A DNA stretch of 64,000 nt from Clostridium polyendosporum (GTDB taxonomy: Bacteria > Bacillota > Clostridia > Clostridiales > Clostridiaceae): contig NZ_BOPZ01000010.1 of NCBI RefSeq assembly GCF_018332455.1, positions 42,003 through 106,002 on the forward strand. Direction: 5' to 3'. Made by a program: the position numbers and the translations under genes. Below the pieces are notes generated by a model. It was not told the origin of the DNA and ran no database searches. It worked only from the letters and a program-made list of their open reading frames with translations. Shown here piece by piece: positions 34,464-42,996 of this stretch. Each line of letters opens with the position of its first letter. Position 1 is the first letter of the stretch.

Positions 34464-35303
34464 CTAAACATGACACTTATTTAAAGTAGAGTGACATTTT
34501 TTAACTTCAGGTAAGAGTACATCCATTTCATCAAGGAACTTGTCAGCCTCTCTTCTCACATGATCAAGTAGTAATGGTGTTGATACAATACTTAATAGCT
34601 CACATAAGGTTGCTAATTCAAAGGCAGCTGCTTTAAAGTCGCGAAGTTTAATAGTGTTATCAATTACATCCTCTGTAAATCGTATTACAGTATTGAAATT
34701 TTTTGGTTCTGATTCAGCCATAGACTCTAAATCTCTAGCTGTTTCAAGTAAACGTGAAAAGGTCTTTTTAAACTGTACTGCGTCCTCTATTAATTCCCTT
34801 TCAGATGGATCAAGTAAGTGTATAATAAATTCTATATGCTCTTTCATTATACGAAGCCAAAATACTTCTTCTTGTAGAAGTAAATCTAATGAATCTTCTG
34901 GTACAGGTGAGCGTAATAATCTCAAGAAGTGCATAGCCTCTCTTCTAATATGGTCTAAAAGAAGAGGATAATTGCTTCCAGGTTGTGCCTTACATTCAAT
35001 TATTTTTCGAAGTAAAAATTTTTTAAATGCAATTATAGCTCTAACAGCCTTAATTAAATCTTCTAAAAGTTCTGGATTAATTCTCGATACATGATTTAGT
35101 CTATTTTCTAATACCTCAAACAAATCAAAGAAAGCCTGGGCTTCTGCTATTAATTTTGGCTCATCAGCAGGTAATCCAAGTTTAATAAAAAGAGCATGTT
35201 CTTTCATAATTCTTGACCAAAAACGTGCTTCTTCAAGTCTATTAAATTCACATATACATCCTTTGCATATAGGACTATCGTCCAATATCTTTTTGCCAGA
35301 CAT
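34464..35303 (-). CDS. DUF2935 family protein (duplicated ferritin-like bundle)
   Basis: A 279-residue helical protein built from two similar halves. EARFWSRIMKEHALFIKLGL (about 28-47) corresponds to EVFWLRIMKEHIEFIIHLLD (about 146-165), and LLLDHIRREAMHFLRLL corresponds to LLLDHVRREADKFLDEM. These are the hallmark motifs of DUF2935, a ferritin/hemerythrin-like fold with Glu and His positioned for a di-metal site in each half. The N-terminus has a small cysteine motif, CKGCICE. AGGAG precedes ATG 35303. Its biological role is unknown; metal storage or a spore-associated function is possible. The neighbouring 33565-34317 product is also a helical bundle. Confidence 0.8.
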   Translation of the reverse strand: MSGKKILDDSPICKGCICEFNRLEEARFWSRIMKEHALFIKLGLPADEPKLIAEAQAFFDLFEVLENRLNHVSRINPELLEDLIKAVRAIIAFKKFLLRKIIECKAQPGSNYPLLLDHIRREAMHFLRLLRSPVPEDSLDLLLQEEVFWLRIMKEHIEFIIHLLDPSERELIEDAVQFKKTFSRLLETARDLESMAESEPKNFNTVIRFTEDVIDNTIKLRDFKAAAFELATLCELLSIVSTPLLLDHVRREADKFLDEMDVLLPEVKKCHSTLNKCHV

Positions 35304-35441
35304 ATAAAAATCTCCTTTTAGTTTTAATATTTTACCCCTGCTTTAGAATATGATGGTTATGTCGAATATGTGATGTTACGGTCGAATTTGTAAAAGTTTT
35401 ATAATTTGAGGACATTTAGTAAATTCTAAAAAGTTCTTTAA

Positions 35442-35591
35442 AGTAATCTGTATTTAAAACATTATAATCAGTTAGTAGAGCAATTTCATTGGGATGATCC
35501 TAAAAGGTATTTTATTAAACTGCTAATAGAAGGTAAGTATGCAGAAGTTCCATTTTGTAGATATTATTTTAAAAAAGAAGGCTATGCATAA
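35442..35591 (+). pseudogene. Gene relic: C-terminal fragment of unknown protein
   Basis: An open 49-codon stretch without start ends at TAA 35591. It includes QLVEQFHWDDPKRYFIKLLI and PFCRYYFKKEGYA. Its balanced composition is protein-like. The end coincides with the 5' arm of the terminator stem, as for a normal gene end. The family was not recognised. Confidence 0.35.
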
Positions 35592-35613
35592 CATCATGCA
35601 TAGCCTTCTTTTT
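35575..35613. terminator. Strong bidirectional terminator
   Basis: A perfect 15-bp stem (AAGAAGGCTATGCAT, 35575-35589, with 35596-35610) around six bases. T-runs on both strands. It ends the CNNM/CorC gene on the minus strand and the relic on the plus strand. Confidence 0.9.
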
Positions 35614-36922
35614 AACTTTGTACGTATATCTTTATTTTTTCTATTCTTTTCTTAGTTGCTTCTTCAATCTTAAATACTACATTTCCATATTCAATAACCT
35701 TTTCCTCTGCACCTTTAGGAATTCTACCAATGATATTTACCAAGAATCCTCCTATAGTTTCAGAGTGTTCAGATTGTATATTTAAGTGAAGATAATCATT
35801 TATATCATCAATAGACAATAACCCATTTACAAGATAGGTATTAGTATCTACTTGCTTAATATCTGATTCTATTTCATCGTGCTCATCAAATATGTTACCC
35901 ACAACTTCTTCTATCAAGTCTTCAATGGTAACAATTCCAGAAAAACCGCCATATTCATCAATCAATATTGCCATATGGTTATTAGATGATTGCAATTCCT
36001 TAAATAAATCATCTATATTTTTTGTCTCAGGTACAAAGTATGGCTTTCTAAGTATGTCTCTAATATTAACATTTTCAAAGCCATGCTTACTTGCTGCAAA
36101 GAAGAAATCTTTCATATAAAGTATCCCTATAATATTATCAATATCTTCTTCATAAACAGGAATTCTTGAAAAACTTTCTTCAATTAGCTCATTCAAGATA
36201 TCATTAGTTGGAGTATTTATCTCAATTAAACAGACCTCTGTTCTAGGAGTCATTACCCCTTTTGCTTTTGTATTATCAAATTCAAAGATGCTTTCAATCA
36301 TTTCTTTTTCTGTTTCTTTTATAACTCCATGCTCTTGTCCTACTTCTATAAGGGATTTGATTTCTTCTTTAGATATCTTTTCTTCAAGGTTTTTTGTATC
36401 TACTCCTGAAATTTTAACTAATAAATTGGTGGAACCAGAAAGTAATTTAACGAAAGGTAATGCAATTTTAGACACAAACATAACTGGTTGAATAGTAAAC
36501 ATTGCTATAGCTTCAGACTTTTGCAGTGCTAATCTCTTTGGATATAACTCTCCAAATACCAATGTAATGTATGAAAGAGCTATGGTTATAGAAACTAAAG
36601 CTATTTCATTACTATACGGAACATTAAGAGCTTTTAAAAATTGTGAAAAGTCATCTGCTAATCCTGTGGCTGCAGAAGCACTGGCAAAAAAACCTGCCAA
36701 TGTTATACCAACCTGTATAGTAGCTAAAAATCTACTTGGTTCATTCATTAGTTTTTCTAAAAGCTTGGCCTTCTTATTACCTTGTTCTGCAAGATATTTT
36801 ATTTTGTTTTTGTTTAGAGATACTATTGCCATTTCTGCTGAGGCAAAAAAAGCATTAATAAGTGTAAGAATAACTATTAGTATTAACTGTGACGTAATAC
36901 TACCATCGGGGTCAGGATTCAT
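35612..36922 (-). CDS. CNNM/CorC-family transporter-associated protein (hemolysin-type, CBS domains)
   Basis: A 436-residue membrane protein. The N-terminal DUF21/CNNM domain (about residues 10-200) contains three to four helices and the motif NAFFASAEMAIVSLNKNKIK. Two CBS domains follow (about 220-340; MTPRTEVCLIEINTPTNDIL begins the first), then the CorC/HlyC C-terminal domain (about 350-430; LVNGLLSIDDINDYLHL). The order is that of YrkA/YugS-like proteins, linked to magnesium or other divalent cation export and homeostasis; the old name hemolysin is misleading. AGGAGGT precedes ATG 36922. It appears to be a single-gene unit closed by a strong terminator. Confidence 0.88.
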   Translation of the reverse strand: MNPDPDGSITSQLILIVILTLINAFFASAEMAIVSLNKNKIKYLAEQGNKKAKLLEKLMNEPSRFLATIQVGITLAGFFASASAATGLADDFSQFLKALNVPYSNEIALVSITIALSYITLVFGELYPKRLALQKSEAIAMFTIQPVMFVSKIALPFVKLLSGSTNLLVKISGVDTKNLEEKISKEEIKSLIEVGQEHGVIKETEKEMIESIFEFDNTKAKGVMTPRTEVCLIEINTPTNDILNELIEESFSRIPVYEEDIDNIIGILYMKDFFFAASKHGFENVNIRDILRKPYFVPETKNIDDLFKELQSSNNHMAILIDEYGGFSGIVTIEDLIEEVVGNIFDEHDEIESDIKQVDTNTYLVNGLLSIDDINDYLHLNIQSEHSETIGGFLVNIIGRIPKGAEEKVIEYGNVVFKIEEATKKRIEKIKIYVQS

Positions 36923-37204
36923 TAAGATACCTCCTAAAATAAATAAATTTATAAATTATAGAATATCATATTTATAATAATCTTTCAAATTTTAATATGT
37001 TATTTTATACTCTATTTTATAGTATTTATATACACTTTTCAACGTTAATATCTGGCATGCTAACTTTATAAGATATTGTACTGGAGCATTTTTATAGCAA
37101 TCATTATTGTGCAAAAAGAACTCTACAAAAATGCTGTAGAGTTCTTTTTACTATAATTTCAAGATGTGAAATCTGATTCAATTTACATACACAACTTCAC
37201 AAGC
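36923..37204. other. Intergenic region with repeated hairpin and palindromic element
   Basis: Besides the terminator hairpin (37116-37146), it contains the palindrome ATTTCAAGATGTGAAAT at 37156-37172, one of the dispersed 17-base elements. No gene seen. Confidence 0.45.
37113..37149 (-). terminator. Terminator of the His-rich protein gene (identical copy of the 33458 hairpin)
   Basis: AAGAACTCTACA / TGTAGAGTTCTT around AAAATGC at 37116-37146, with A/T runs on either side that serve both strands. Confidence 0.8.
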
Positions 37205-37660
37205 TTAATAGGTACTTCCTTCTTCATTATTAGTCTCATCATCCCCCCTGTGGAAGAAAGGAAAGAAGAAAAATGGGTGGAAGAATGGGAAGAAGAATGG
37301 GGAGAAAAATGGAGGTCGGTGGAAGAATGGAGGACGGTGGAAGTATGGAGGACGGCCATAGGGGTATTGACGAGTATCAAGCCCAGTCTCTCCTATATCT
37401 TCATAATAATTTTCATCTTCGTCCCTACCTTTACATTGATCCTTAAATTCATAGCCTTTTACTTTTGGATAAGTATGCATCATTTCATAACCGTACATCA
37501 TTGGGCAATCATGCTTCATTGGACAGTGATGCGCCATTGGACAATGATGCTTCATGTGATGGGCAAATTTTCCTTTATGATGTTTTTTTGATGATGTTTT
37601 GTCGTCGCAGTCATCATGTCTACAGTAGTCTTTATTATAGTCATTGTCTTGATAGAACAT
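37205..37660 (-). CDS. Low-complexity His/Cys/Met- and Phe/Pro-rich protein
   Basis: A 151-residue protein of highly biased composition. ATG 37660 is chosen because GGAGGGAACT lies directly upstream; a longer frame from 37687 has no site. The N-terminal third is Asp/Lys/His-rich. Then come three near-repeats HHCPMAHHCPMKHDCPM, which offer many Cys, His and Met metal ligands. The C-terminal half is made of PPYFHRPPFFHRPPFF and a long FFF/P/H run ending in an acidic tail. No signal peptide. The composition recalls spore-coat or crust proteins and copper-binding motifs, but I recognise no family. It has a clear ribosome site and terminator, so I believe it is expressed. Confidence 0.65.
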   Translation of the reverse strand: MFYQDNDYNKDYCRHDDCDDKTSSKKHHKGKFAHHMKHHCPMAHHCPMKHDCPMMYGYEMMHTYPKVKGYEFKDQCKGRDEDENYYEDIGETGLDTRQYPYGRPPYFHRPPFFHRPPFFSPFFFPFFHPFFFFPFFHRGDDETNNEEGSTY

Positions 37661-37810
37661 AGTTCCCTCCAGAAACATTAAATACATAATTATTATATTA
37701 TAGAGGAGTAATAAGGTTACAAAAATTTAGAAAAAAGATCTTACTTTTATAGTTCAGTTATTCAGTTTTATATGAATTAATTTAAATGGTTCATGCTCAA
37801 TCCTTTGAAG

Positions 37811-38044
37811 CTATTCCTAAGCTCCATCAATACCTAGAATTGTATTGGCTGTTAAAAACTTCAGTCTTATGGTATGACTATAGAGTCATGTCACTCGTAA
37901 GTCATATAGCTAAAATCTACACAAAAGTATAAAAGTTATGTTAATAAAGTGAAAGGTAAGAAGAGCGATAAGATGCCAAAGGAAACAATGTTTAATATTA
38001 ATGAAGAAAAACAAGAAAATATAATTATTAAAGAACCCTTTTAA
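37811..38044 (+). pseudogene. Decayed copy of the TetR promoter region and N-terminus
   Basis: This stretch aligns by eye with 47695-47910, the promoter, operators and first codons of the intact TetR gene. It keeps GACTATAGAGTCAT, the TATAAAAGTTATGTTAATAA leader piece and ATGCCAAAGGAAACA (ATG 37973). After about 20 codons it diverges and stops at 38044. The -35 (TTGGCT) and -10 (TATGGT) boxes and the second palindrome are degraded. The two copies flank the sugar/kinase block. Confidence 0.8.
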
Positions 38045-38075
38045 GATTTTCTTTTTATTACTATATTTGTCATAG

Positions 38076-38110
38076 TATAATAGTAAAAAGGAAATATGTT
38101 TCATATGAAA
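38076..38110 (+). promoter_or_regulatory. -10 box and palindromic operator of the lacI-type gene
   Basis: TATAAT at 38076-38081 is followed by GAAATATGTTTC (38091-38102) and the perfect palindrome TTTCATATGAAA (38099-38110), directly before the LacI-family start. The first matches the GAAACATGTTTC sites at the sugar operon, suggesting autoregulation. Confidence 0.55.
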
Positions 38111-38121
38111 GGAATGATAAG

Positions 38122-39105
38122 ATGGCTAGTATAAGAGATGTAGCAAAAAAGGCAAATGTAGCAGCCTGTACTGTGTCTAGGGTACTGAATAATAGTGGAT
38201 ATGTAGCACCTGAAACGAGGCGTAAGATTGAACAAGCAATGGAAGAATTAAACTATATACCGAATGAATTAGCACGTAGTATGTTTCGTCAAAAAGTTGG
38301 AATCATTGCTATGTTGGTTCCTAATATCTTACATCCTTTTTTTTCTACATTAGCGAGTGATATTGAAAAAGAATTATATCAAAAAGGCTATAAACTTATG
38401 TTATGTAGCACAGGTGATGATGTTAACAGAGAAAGAGATTATATGGAAACATTGAAATCTAATATTGTAGATGGAGTAATATTAGGTGTGAACAATCTCG
38501 ACTTAAAAGAATATAACGATTTTAATAAGCCGCTTATTATGCTAGATTATGTTGTTAGCTCAAAGATTCCGGTTGTTACATCTAATCACAAATTAGGAGG
38601 AGAGTTAGCTGCAAGAAAATTTATCGACAGTGGATGTAAGAATGTGGTTCATATCTGTGGTAAACAAACAAGAGAAGTATTATCTTATCAGTGTCATATA
38701 GCATTAGAAAAAATGCTGCATGAACGTAGTGTATCATCAAAATCTATTGAAATAGATTGGAATGATTTTGATTTTGAGGGATATTTAAACCTGGCAAAAG
38801 AAATATTAATAGAAAATCCAGAAATAGATGGGGTTTTTGGAGCAGATATGGCAGCCGCAGCTTTTTTAAAAGCAGCCATACAACTTGGTAAACAGATCCC
38901 AAAAGAATTTTGTGTGGTGGCATATGACGGAACTTATACAACTAACAGCAATATTTTAAGTATTACTACAGTGGTACAACAGGTGAATTTAATTGCAAAT
39001 AGGGCAGTAGAAAACATAATAGGATTGATAGAAGAATCAAAATTGGTAGAACCTTATAGTGAGATTGATGTATTTTTAAGAGAGGGAGACACCACTCTGT
39101 CCTAG
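38122..39105 (+). CDS. LacI-family transcriptional repressor of the alpha-glucoside operon
   Basis: A 327-residue regulator. The N-terminal helix-turn-helix and hinge read ASIRDVAKKANVAACTVSRV to about residue 55 (RRKIEQAMEELNYIPNELARSM). The effector-binding core is of the periplasmic-binding-protein type (VGIIAMLVPNILHPFFSTLA; AYDGTYTTNSNILSITTV). It probably binds a sugar and releases the GAAACATGTTTC-type operators seen upstream of itself and of the ABC transporter gene. ATG 38122 lies close behind GGAATGATAAG, an adequate site. Its gene is followed by a terminator, then the operon it is predicted to control. The inducer is likely an alpha-glucoside, judged from the neighbours only. Confidence 0.88.
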   Translation: MASIRDVAKKANVAACTVSRVLNNSGYVAPETRRKIEQAMEELNYIPNELARSMFRQKVGIIAMLVPNILHPFFSTLASDIEKELYQKGYKLMLCSTGDDVNRERDYMETLKSNIVDGVILGVNNLDLKEYNDFNKPLIMLDYVVSSKIPVVTSNHKLGGELAARKFIDSGCKNVVHICGKQTREVLSYQCHIALEKMLHERSVSSKSIEIDWNDFDFEGYLNLAKEILIENPEIDGVFGADMAAAAFLKAAIQLGKQIPKEFCVVAYDGTYTTNSNILSITTVVQQVNLIANRAVENIIGLIEESKLVEPYSEIDVFLREGDTTLS

Positions 39106-39137
39106 AAATTTGAATATATTGTGTTAATAGAGATTTC

Positions 39138-39180
39138 AAAAACTGTGGTTTTTATGTGAAAGCACGGTTTTTCTTTTTTT
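39138..39180 (+). terminator. Terminator after the LacI-type gene
   Basis: AAAAACTGTG (39138-39147) pairs with CACGGTTTTT (39163-39172) with one wobble, followed by CTTTTTTT. Confidence 0.8.
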
Positions 39181-39267
39181 ATGGTTACAGTTTATACAAA
39201 TAATACCTCAATTTGTTACACAGAACTTGTTTTACGTAAGAAAGATGACAATTATATAGCTTTTTTA

Positions 39268-39541
39268 TTGACAATTTATACAAATTATACTACAATTTAT
39301 ACATGGAACATGTTTCATGTGGTAAAAATACGGTTACGTAGTCTTCTACGAATAAATGTAAACTTATACAAAATAATTAGAATTCTTTTTCGAATACAAA
39401 ATGTACGGAGAATGGAGTTTTGATTATGGAAAGAAATTTGCTGATGTAAGTTAAGTTTTAACCGTAGAACTATATACCAGAGATGCGTTGTTTAGTAAAA
39501 TAGTAAATATTTTTTTTGCAACATGAGAAACATGTTTCATA
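39268..39541 (+). promoter_or_regulatory. Promoter and two palindromic LacI-type operators of the sugar operon
   Basis: TTGACA (39268-39273), 17 bases, TACAAT (39291-39296): a near-consensus promoter. Operator 1, ACATGGAACATGTTTCATGT (39301-39320), covers the expected start site. Operator 2, the perfect palindrome GAAACATGTTTC (39527-39538), lies 30 bases before the gene start. The leader of about 270 bases has no convincing gene. Two operators 225 bases apart could permit looping. Confidence 0.7.
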
Positions 39542-39570
39542 GTGAGATTTTTAAGGGGGGAATTTTTGAG

Positions 39571-41055
39571 ATGGGTAAAAAAATCAAACTATTAGTAATG
39601 TCTTTACTTGTAGCAACAGTTGCAGGTAGTTTTGCAGGATGTAGCGGATCAAAACAATCGGCAAAGCATGATTATGATTTTTACATTTTTAATGCAAAAA
39701 GTGAAAATGCTGATGCACTAGAGCGACTTTGCAAAGAGTATGAAAAGGAAAAAGGGGTTAAGGCTAAAGTTTTCTCATTGGGTACAACGGAAGCAGCAGA
39801 CACACTAAGAACTGCTATGAACTCAGATGAAAAACCATCAATTTTTTCTGTTAATTCAGGGTCGTTAGCGGAATGGAGAGACAGTGGTTATATTAAGGAC
39901 TTGAATGAGGCAACGCTTCCAGAATTAAAGAAATTAGCGGATAGTGTACCAGAATCAATGAGATTAAAAGTAAAAGATGGTGAAAATTATGGTATTCCAT
40001 ATAACATTGAAGGATACGGATTGATTACTAACAAAAAAATGCTAGCAGATTTATTTGGGTTAGCTGATACACAACAGTTTATTGTAGACTTTAAAAAAGC
40101 TACTTATGAAGAATTTGAAAATATGGTTATTGCCGTAGATGCTTACATTAAAGAGAATAAAGCTGGTTCTGTAGTATTAAGTGGTCATACTTATCAACTG
40201 GCAAAAGATAAAACAAAACTTACATCACAATTAAATGGTGTATTTTCAGTAGCTGGAGCAGAAAAATGGACATATGGAGATCATTTCAGTAATTATCCAT
40301 TAAATACTGTATTTAATAGCTTATCAGCAACACAAAATGCAACGGACGAGCAGTTGGAACAATTAAGAGTTCCATTAGAAAAATCTATTCAAGCACTTGA
40401 TTTTGAAACTAATTATCTTGCAGGACCAAAGGGTTCATTAAAACGTAGTGCAGACTTTATTAATTCAACAACTACAGGATATGATCAGGCAGTGCAAACT
40501 TTTGCTGATAATAAAGCATTATTTATTAAACAAGGTAACTGGGTATATAGCAATATTAAAAAAGTAAATAAAGATATTACAGATTCTTTAACAATGCTTC
40601 CAATGAAGTTACCATTTACTGATGCAGATATTAAAGTAAAGGGATTAACTGCAGAGAAATTCAATCAGTCAATACCAGAATTTGTACCAAGTTATTATGC
40701 AATTAATCAGAAAGTAAGTGAAGAGGAACAAAAAGCAGCACAAGAATTCTTAGTATGGCTTAATACCTCTGAAACTGGTAATAGATATATTACAGAAGAA
40801 TTTGCCTTTGTACCATTTAATGCCACTGAGAATACTAAATTAGCTAATCCATTAAGCAATGATTTAATTAGTTATAAACAAGAGGGAAATATATTGTCTA
40901 ATGCATTTAATGGAGCTCCAACCTCATGGGGACAAGAGGCTTATGGAAAAATATTAATGGAAGAATATTTCATAAAAACAGACTGGACTAAAGCAGATTA
41001 TAAAAAGGTAGCAGACTTTTCTATTCAGAAATGGAAAGAAATGAAGTCCCAATAG
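39571..41055 (+). CDS. Sugar ABC transporter substrate-binding lipoprotein
   Basis: A 494-residue family 1 solute-binding protein with lipobox FAGC (Cys24). ATG 39571 is used since AAGGGGGG lies 10 bases upstream; the frame upstream includes operator 2. The mature protein has the expected alternating alpha/beta pattern: YDFYIFNAKSENADALERLC, FSVNSGSLAEWRDSGYIKDL, then PYNIEGYGLITNKKML, and FIKQGNWVYSNIKK near the hinge. It captures a carbohydrate, probably an alpha-linked oligosaccharide since a GH13 glucosidase ends the operon. It is followed by a long stem-loop and two permease genes. No ATPase gene is present; such importers often share an MsmK-type ATPase coded elsewhere. Confidence 0.87.
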   Translation: MGKKIKLLVMSLLVATVAGSFAGCSGSKQSAKHDYDFYIFNAKSENADALERLCKEYEKEKGVKAKVFSLGTTEAADTLRTAMNSDEKPSIFSVNSGSLAEWRDSGYIKDLNEATLPELKKLADSVPESMRLKVKDGENYGIPYNIEGYGLITNKKMLADLFGLADTQQFIVDFKKATYEEFENMVIAVDAYIKENKAGSVVLSGHTYQLAKDKTKLTSQLNGVFSVAGAEKWTYGDHFSNYPLNTVFNSLSATQNATDEQLEQLRVPLEKSIQALDFETNYLAGPKGSLKRSADFINSTTTGYDQAVQTFADNKALFIKQGNWVYSNIKKVNKDITDSLTMLPMKLPFTDADIKVKGLTAEKFNQSIPEFVPSYYAINQKVSEEEQKAAQEFLVWLNTSETGNRYITEEFAFVPFNATENTKLANPLSNDLISYKQEGNILSNAFNGAPTSWGQEAYGKILMEEYFIKTDWTKADYKKVADFSIQKWKEMKSQ

Positions 41056-41083
41056 AGAAAACCTTCCTAATTAATATAAAATC

Positions 41084-41142
41084 TATAAAATAGAAGTACT
41101 TTGGCTAGAAGTACTTTAGGTTAGAAGTATTTCTATTTTATA
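41084..41142 (+). other. Intercistronic stem-loop with AGAAGTACTT repeats
   Basis: TATAAAATAGAAGTACTT (41084-41102) can pair with AAGTATTTCTATTTTATA (41125-41142) except one G-T wobble. The loop carries a further AGAAGTACTTT. No T-run follows, so this probably stabilises the upstream mRNA or lowers expression of the permeases. Confidence 0.6.
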
Positions 41143-41197
41143 AACTTAAACGAGTAACTAAGGTAATAAAAGATTATTATAGAGAGGATAATGTGAT

Positions 41198-42094
41198 ATG
41201 GAGCTATTCTATAAAAAATGGTCTAAAATACTTGCGATTCCAGCGGTCTTATTATTTACAATGGTAATTTTGATACCTTTTGTTATAGGTGTTATATATT
41301 CTTTTACTGGTTGGCGTGGGACCTATTTTGCAGGTGGTGAAAATTGGTGGCAAGCTTTAGTGGGATTTGATAATTATGTTAAAGTATTTAAATCGGAAAA
41401 CTTTACAACTGCATTTTTATATACACTTAAGTTTACTGGTATTGCAGTAATTTCCGTAAATATAGCTTCTTTAATTATATCTATGATGTTAACAAACATA
41501 AGCCGAGGTGCTGGCTTGTTAAGAGCAATTTTTTACATGCCAAATTTATTAAGTGGATTGGCTCTAGGATTTATCTGGCAATTTATTTTTCAAATTGTAT
41601 ACTCGAAAATTTTCTTTGGTGAGAATGGTATTTTCCCTATAGAAGCATTAACTAATATGACACAGAGTTCCACCAAAGCGATGTTTGCATTAGTAATCAT
41701 GGTGACATGGCAAATGGCCGGATATATGATGATGATTTATGTAAATGGATTAAATAATATACCTAAAGATTTATATGAAGCTGCAAATATTGATGGAGCA
41801 AATTTCTTTCAAAAGTTTAAAAATATTACTTTACCAATGCTTATGCCATCTTTTACAGTTGTGTTCTTTTTAACAATTTCAGGTTGTTTTAGGTTATTGG
41901 ATCAAAATATAGCATTAACGAATGGTAATTTTGGTACGAGAATGTTAGCACTGCAGATTTTACAAACAACTAAGGATACCAATCCGCCGAATTATGGTTT
42001 AGCGCAAGCGCAAGCTGTTATATTCTTTATATTAATTGCTGCAGTTTCTTTAGTTCAAGTTTCTATGATGAAAAAGAAGGAGGTTGAAGCATAA
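41198..42094 (+). CDS. Sugar ABC transporter permease (MalF-type)
   Basis: A 298-residue membrane protein with six helices. The conserved EAA loop is DLYEAANIDGANFFQKFKNI (about residues 190-210), which docks to the ATPase. The N-terminal helix and early FYKKWSKILAIPAVLLFTMVI, along with TGWRG near 45, fit the MalF/UgpA group of carbohydrate permeases. ATG 41198 follows GAGAGGAT. It forms the translocation pore with the product of the next gene, whose ATG overlaps this stop by one base (TAATG). Substrate specificity comes from the binding protein. Confidence 0.88.
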   Translation: MELFYKKWSKILAIPAVLLFTMVILIPFVIGVIYSFTGWRGTYFAGGENWWQALVGFDNYVKVFKSENFTTAFLYTLKFTGIAVISVNIASLIISMMLTNISRGAGLLRAIFYMPNLLSGLALGFIWQFIFQIVYSKIFFGENGIFPIEALTNMTQSSTKAMFALVIMVTWQMAGYMMMIYVNGLNNIPKDLYEAANIDGANFFQKFKNITLPMLMPSFTVVFFLTISGCFRLLDQNIALTNGNFGTRMLALQILQTTKDTNPPNYGLAQAQAVIFFILIAAVSLVQVSMMKKKEVEA

Positions 42095-42996
42095 TGGAAT
42101 CATTAAATCTTTATAATGAAAAAGAAAAAAGTAGAAGCATAATGAAATCTTTAAAGAGAATGCAAAGTAAAAGAAACATTATAAATGGAACAATTTATAC
42201 ATCTTTGATTATCGCTGCTATTTACACACTTTTTCCATTAATATTTTTATTTATTAATTCATTTAAAGGACAAGCTGAAATAGTTGGTTCACCTCTTTCA
42301 GTACCAAAAAGCTGGGATCTTTCTTATCTAGGAAATGCCTTGGAACAGATTCATCTGTTCCGTAGTGTAGGATATACTTTGCTGATTACAGTATCATCAG
42401 TAACTTTAATAGTAATTATATCGTTATTCACAGCTTGGGTAATGGTTAGAAGTAAATCAAAATTTAGTAATATCTTATTCTTAGCGTTTACAGCAGCAAT
42501 GTTGATACCGTTCCAATCTGTAATGTATCCATTAATTAGCTTTATGGAAAAGTTACATTTAAAGAACATAGGCGGTTTAATTTTAATGTATGGAGGCTTT
42601 GGGTTAAGCCTTTCAGTATTCTTATATCATGGATTTTTGAAAAGTATACCTGTTTCTTTAGAAGAGGCAGCAGTAATTGATGGAGCTAACATATTTCAGG
42701 TATTCTTTAAAGTTATATTTCCTTTAGTAAAGCCTACAACGGTAACCGTAATTATTGTAAATGCTGTGTGGATTTGGAATGATTATCTTCTTCCATTCCT
42801 AGTACTTGGAAATTCTCAAAAGAAGACATTAATGTTGGAATTGTACTATGCGAAAAACTTAGCAGGTCAATATGGAAATCCGTGGGAATTGCTCTTCCCA
42901 TCAGTATTGATTGTTATTATACCAATAGTTCTGCTATTTTTGTTCCTGCAAAAATATATTGTTGCTGGAGTAACAGATGGGGCGGAAAAAGGTTAG
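42094..42996 (+). CDS. Sugar ABC transporter permease (MalG-type)
   Basis: A 300-residue permease with six membrane helices. The EAA loop is SLEEAAVIDGANIFQVFFKV (about residues 190-209), and the ending GAEKG is typical for MalG-type subunits. A charged N-terminal segment (NEKEKSRSIMKSLKRMQSKR) precedes the first helix, placing the N-terminus inside. AAGGAGG lies nine bases before ATG 42094, inside the end of the previous gene, so the pair is translationally coupled. Together with the MalF-type partner it imports the sugar; the ATPase must come from another locus. Confidence 0.88.
   Translation: MESLNLYNEKEKSRSIMKSLKRMQSKRNIINGTIYTSLIIAAIYTLFPLIFLFINSFKGQAEIVGSPLSVPKSWDLSYLGNALEQIHLFRSVGYTLLITVSSVTLIVIISLFTAWVMVRSKSKFSNILFLAFTAAMLIPFQSVMYPLISFMEKLHLKNIGGLILMYGGFGLSLSVFLYHGFLKSIPVSLEEAAVIDGANIFQVFFKVIFPLVKPTTVTVIIVNAVWIWNDYLLPFLVLGNSQKKTLMLELYYAKNLAGQYGNPWELLFPSVLIVIIPIVLLFLFLQKYIVAGVTDGAEKG

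Noticed and set aside
37166..37591. 141-codon plus-strand frame rich in Glu and Trp
   Set aside because: Mirror of the low-complexity His/Phe-rich gene on the minus strand; the minus-strand frame has the ribosome site.
39181..39423. 80-codon frame in the leader of the sugar operon
   Set aside because: It overlaps the LacI-gene terminator tail, the promoter and operator 1, has no ribosome site and AT-biased composition.
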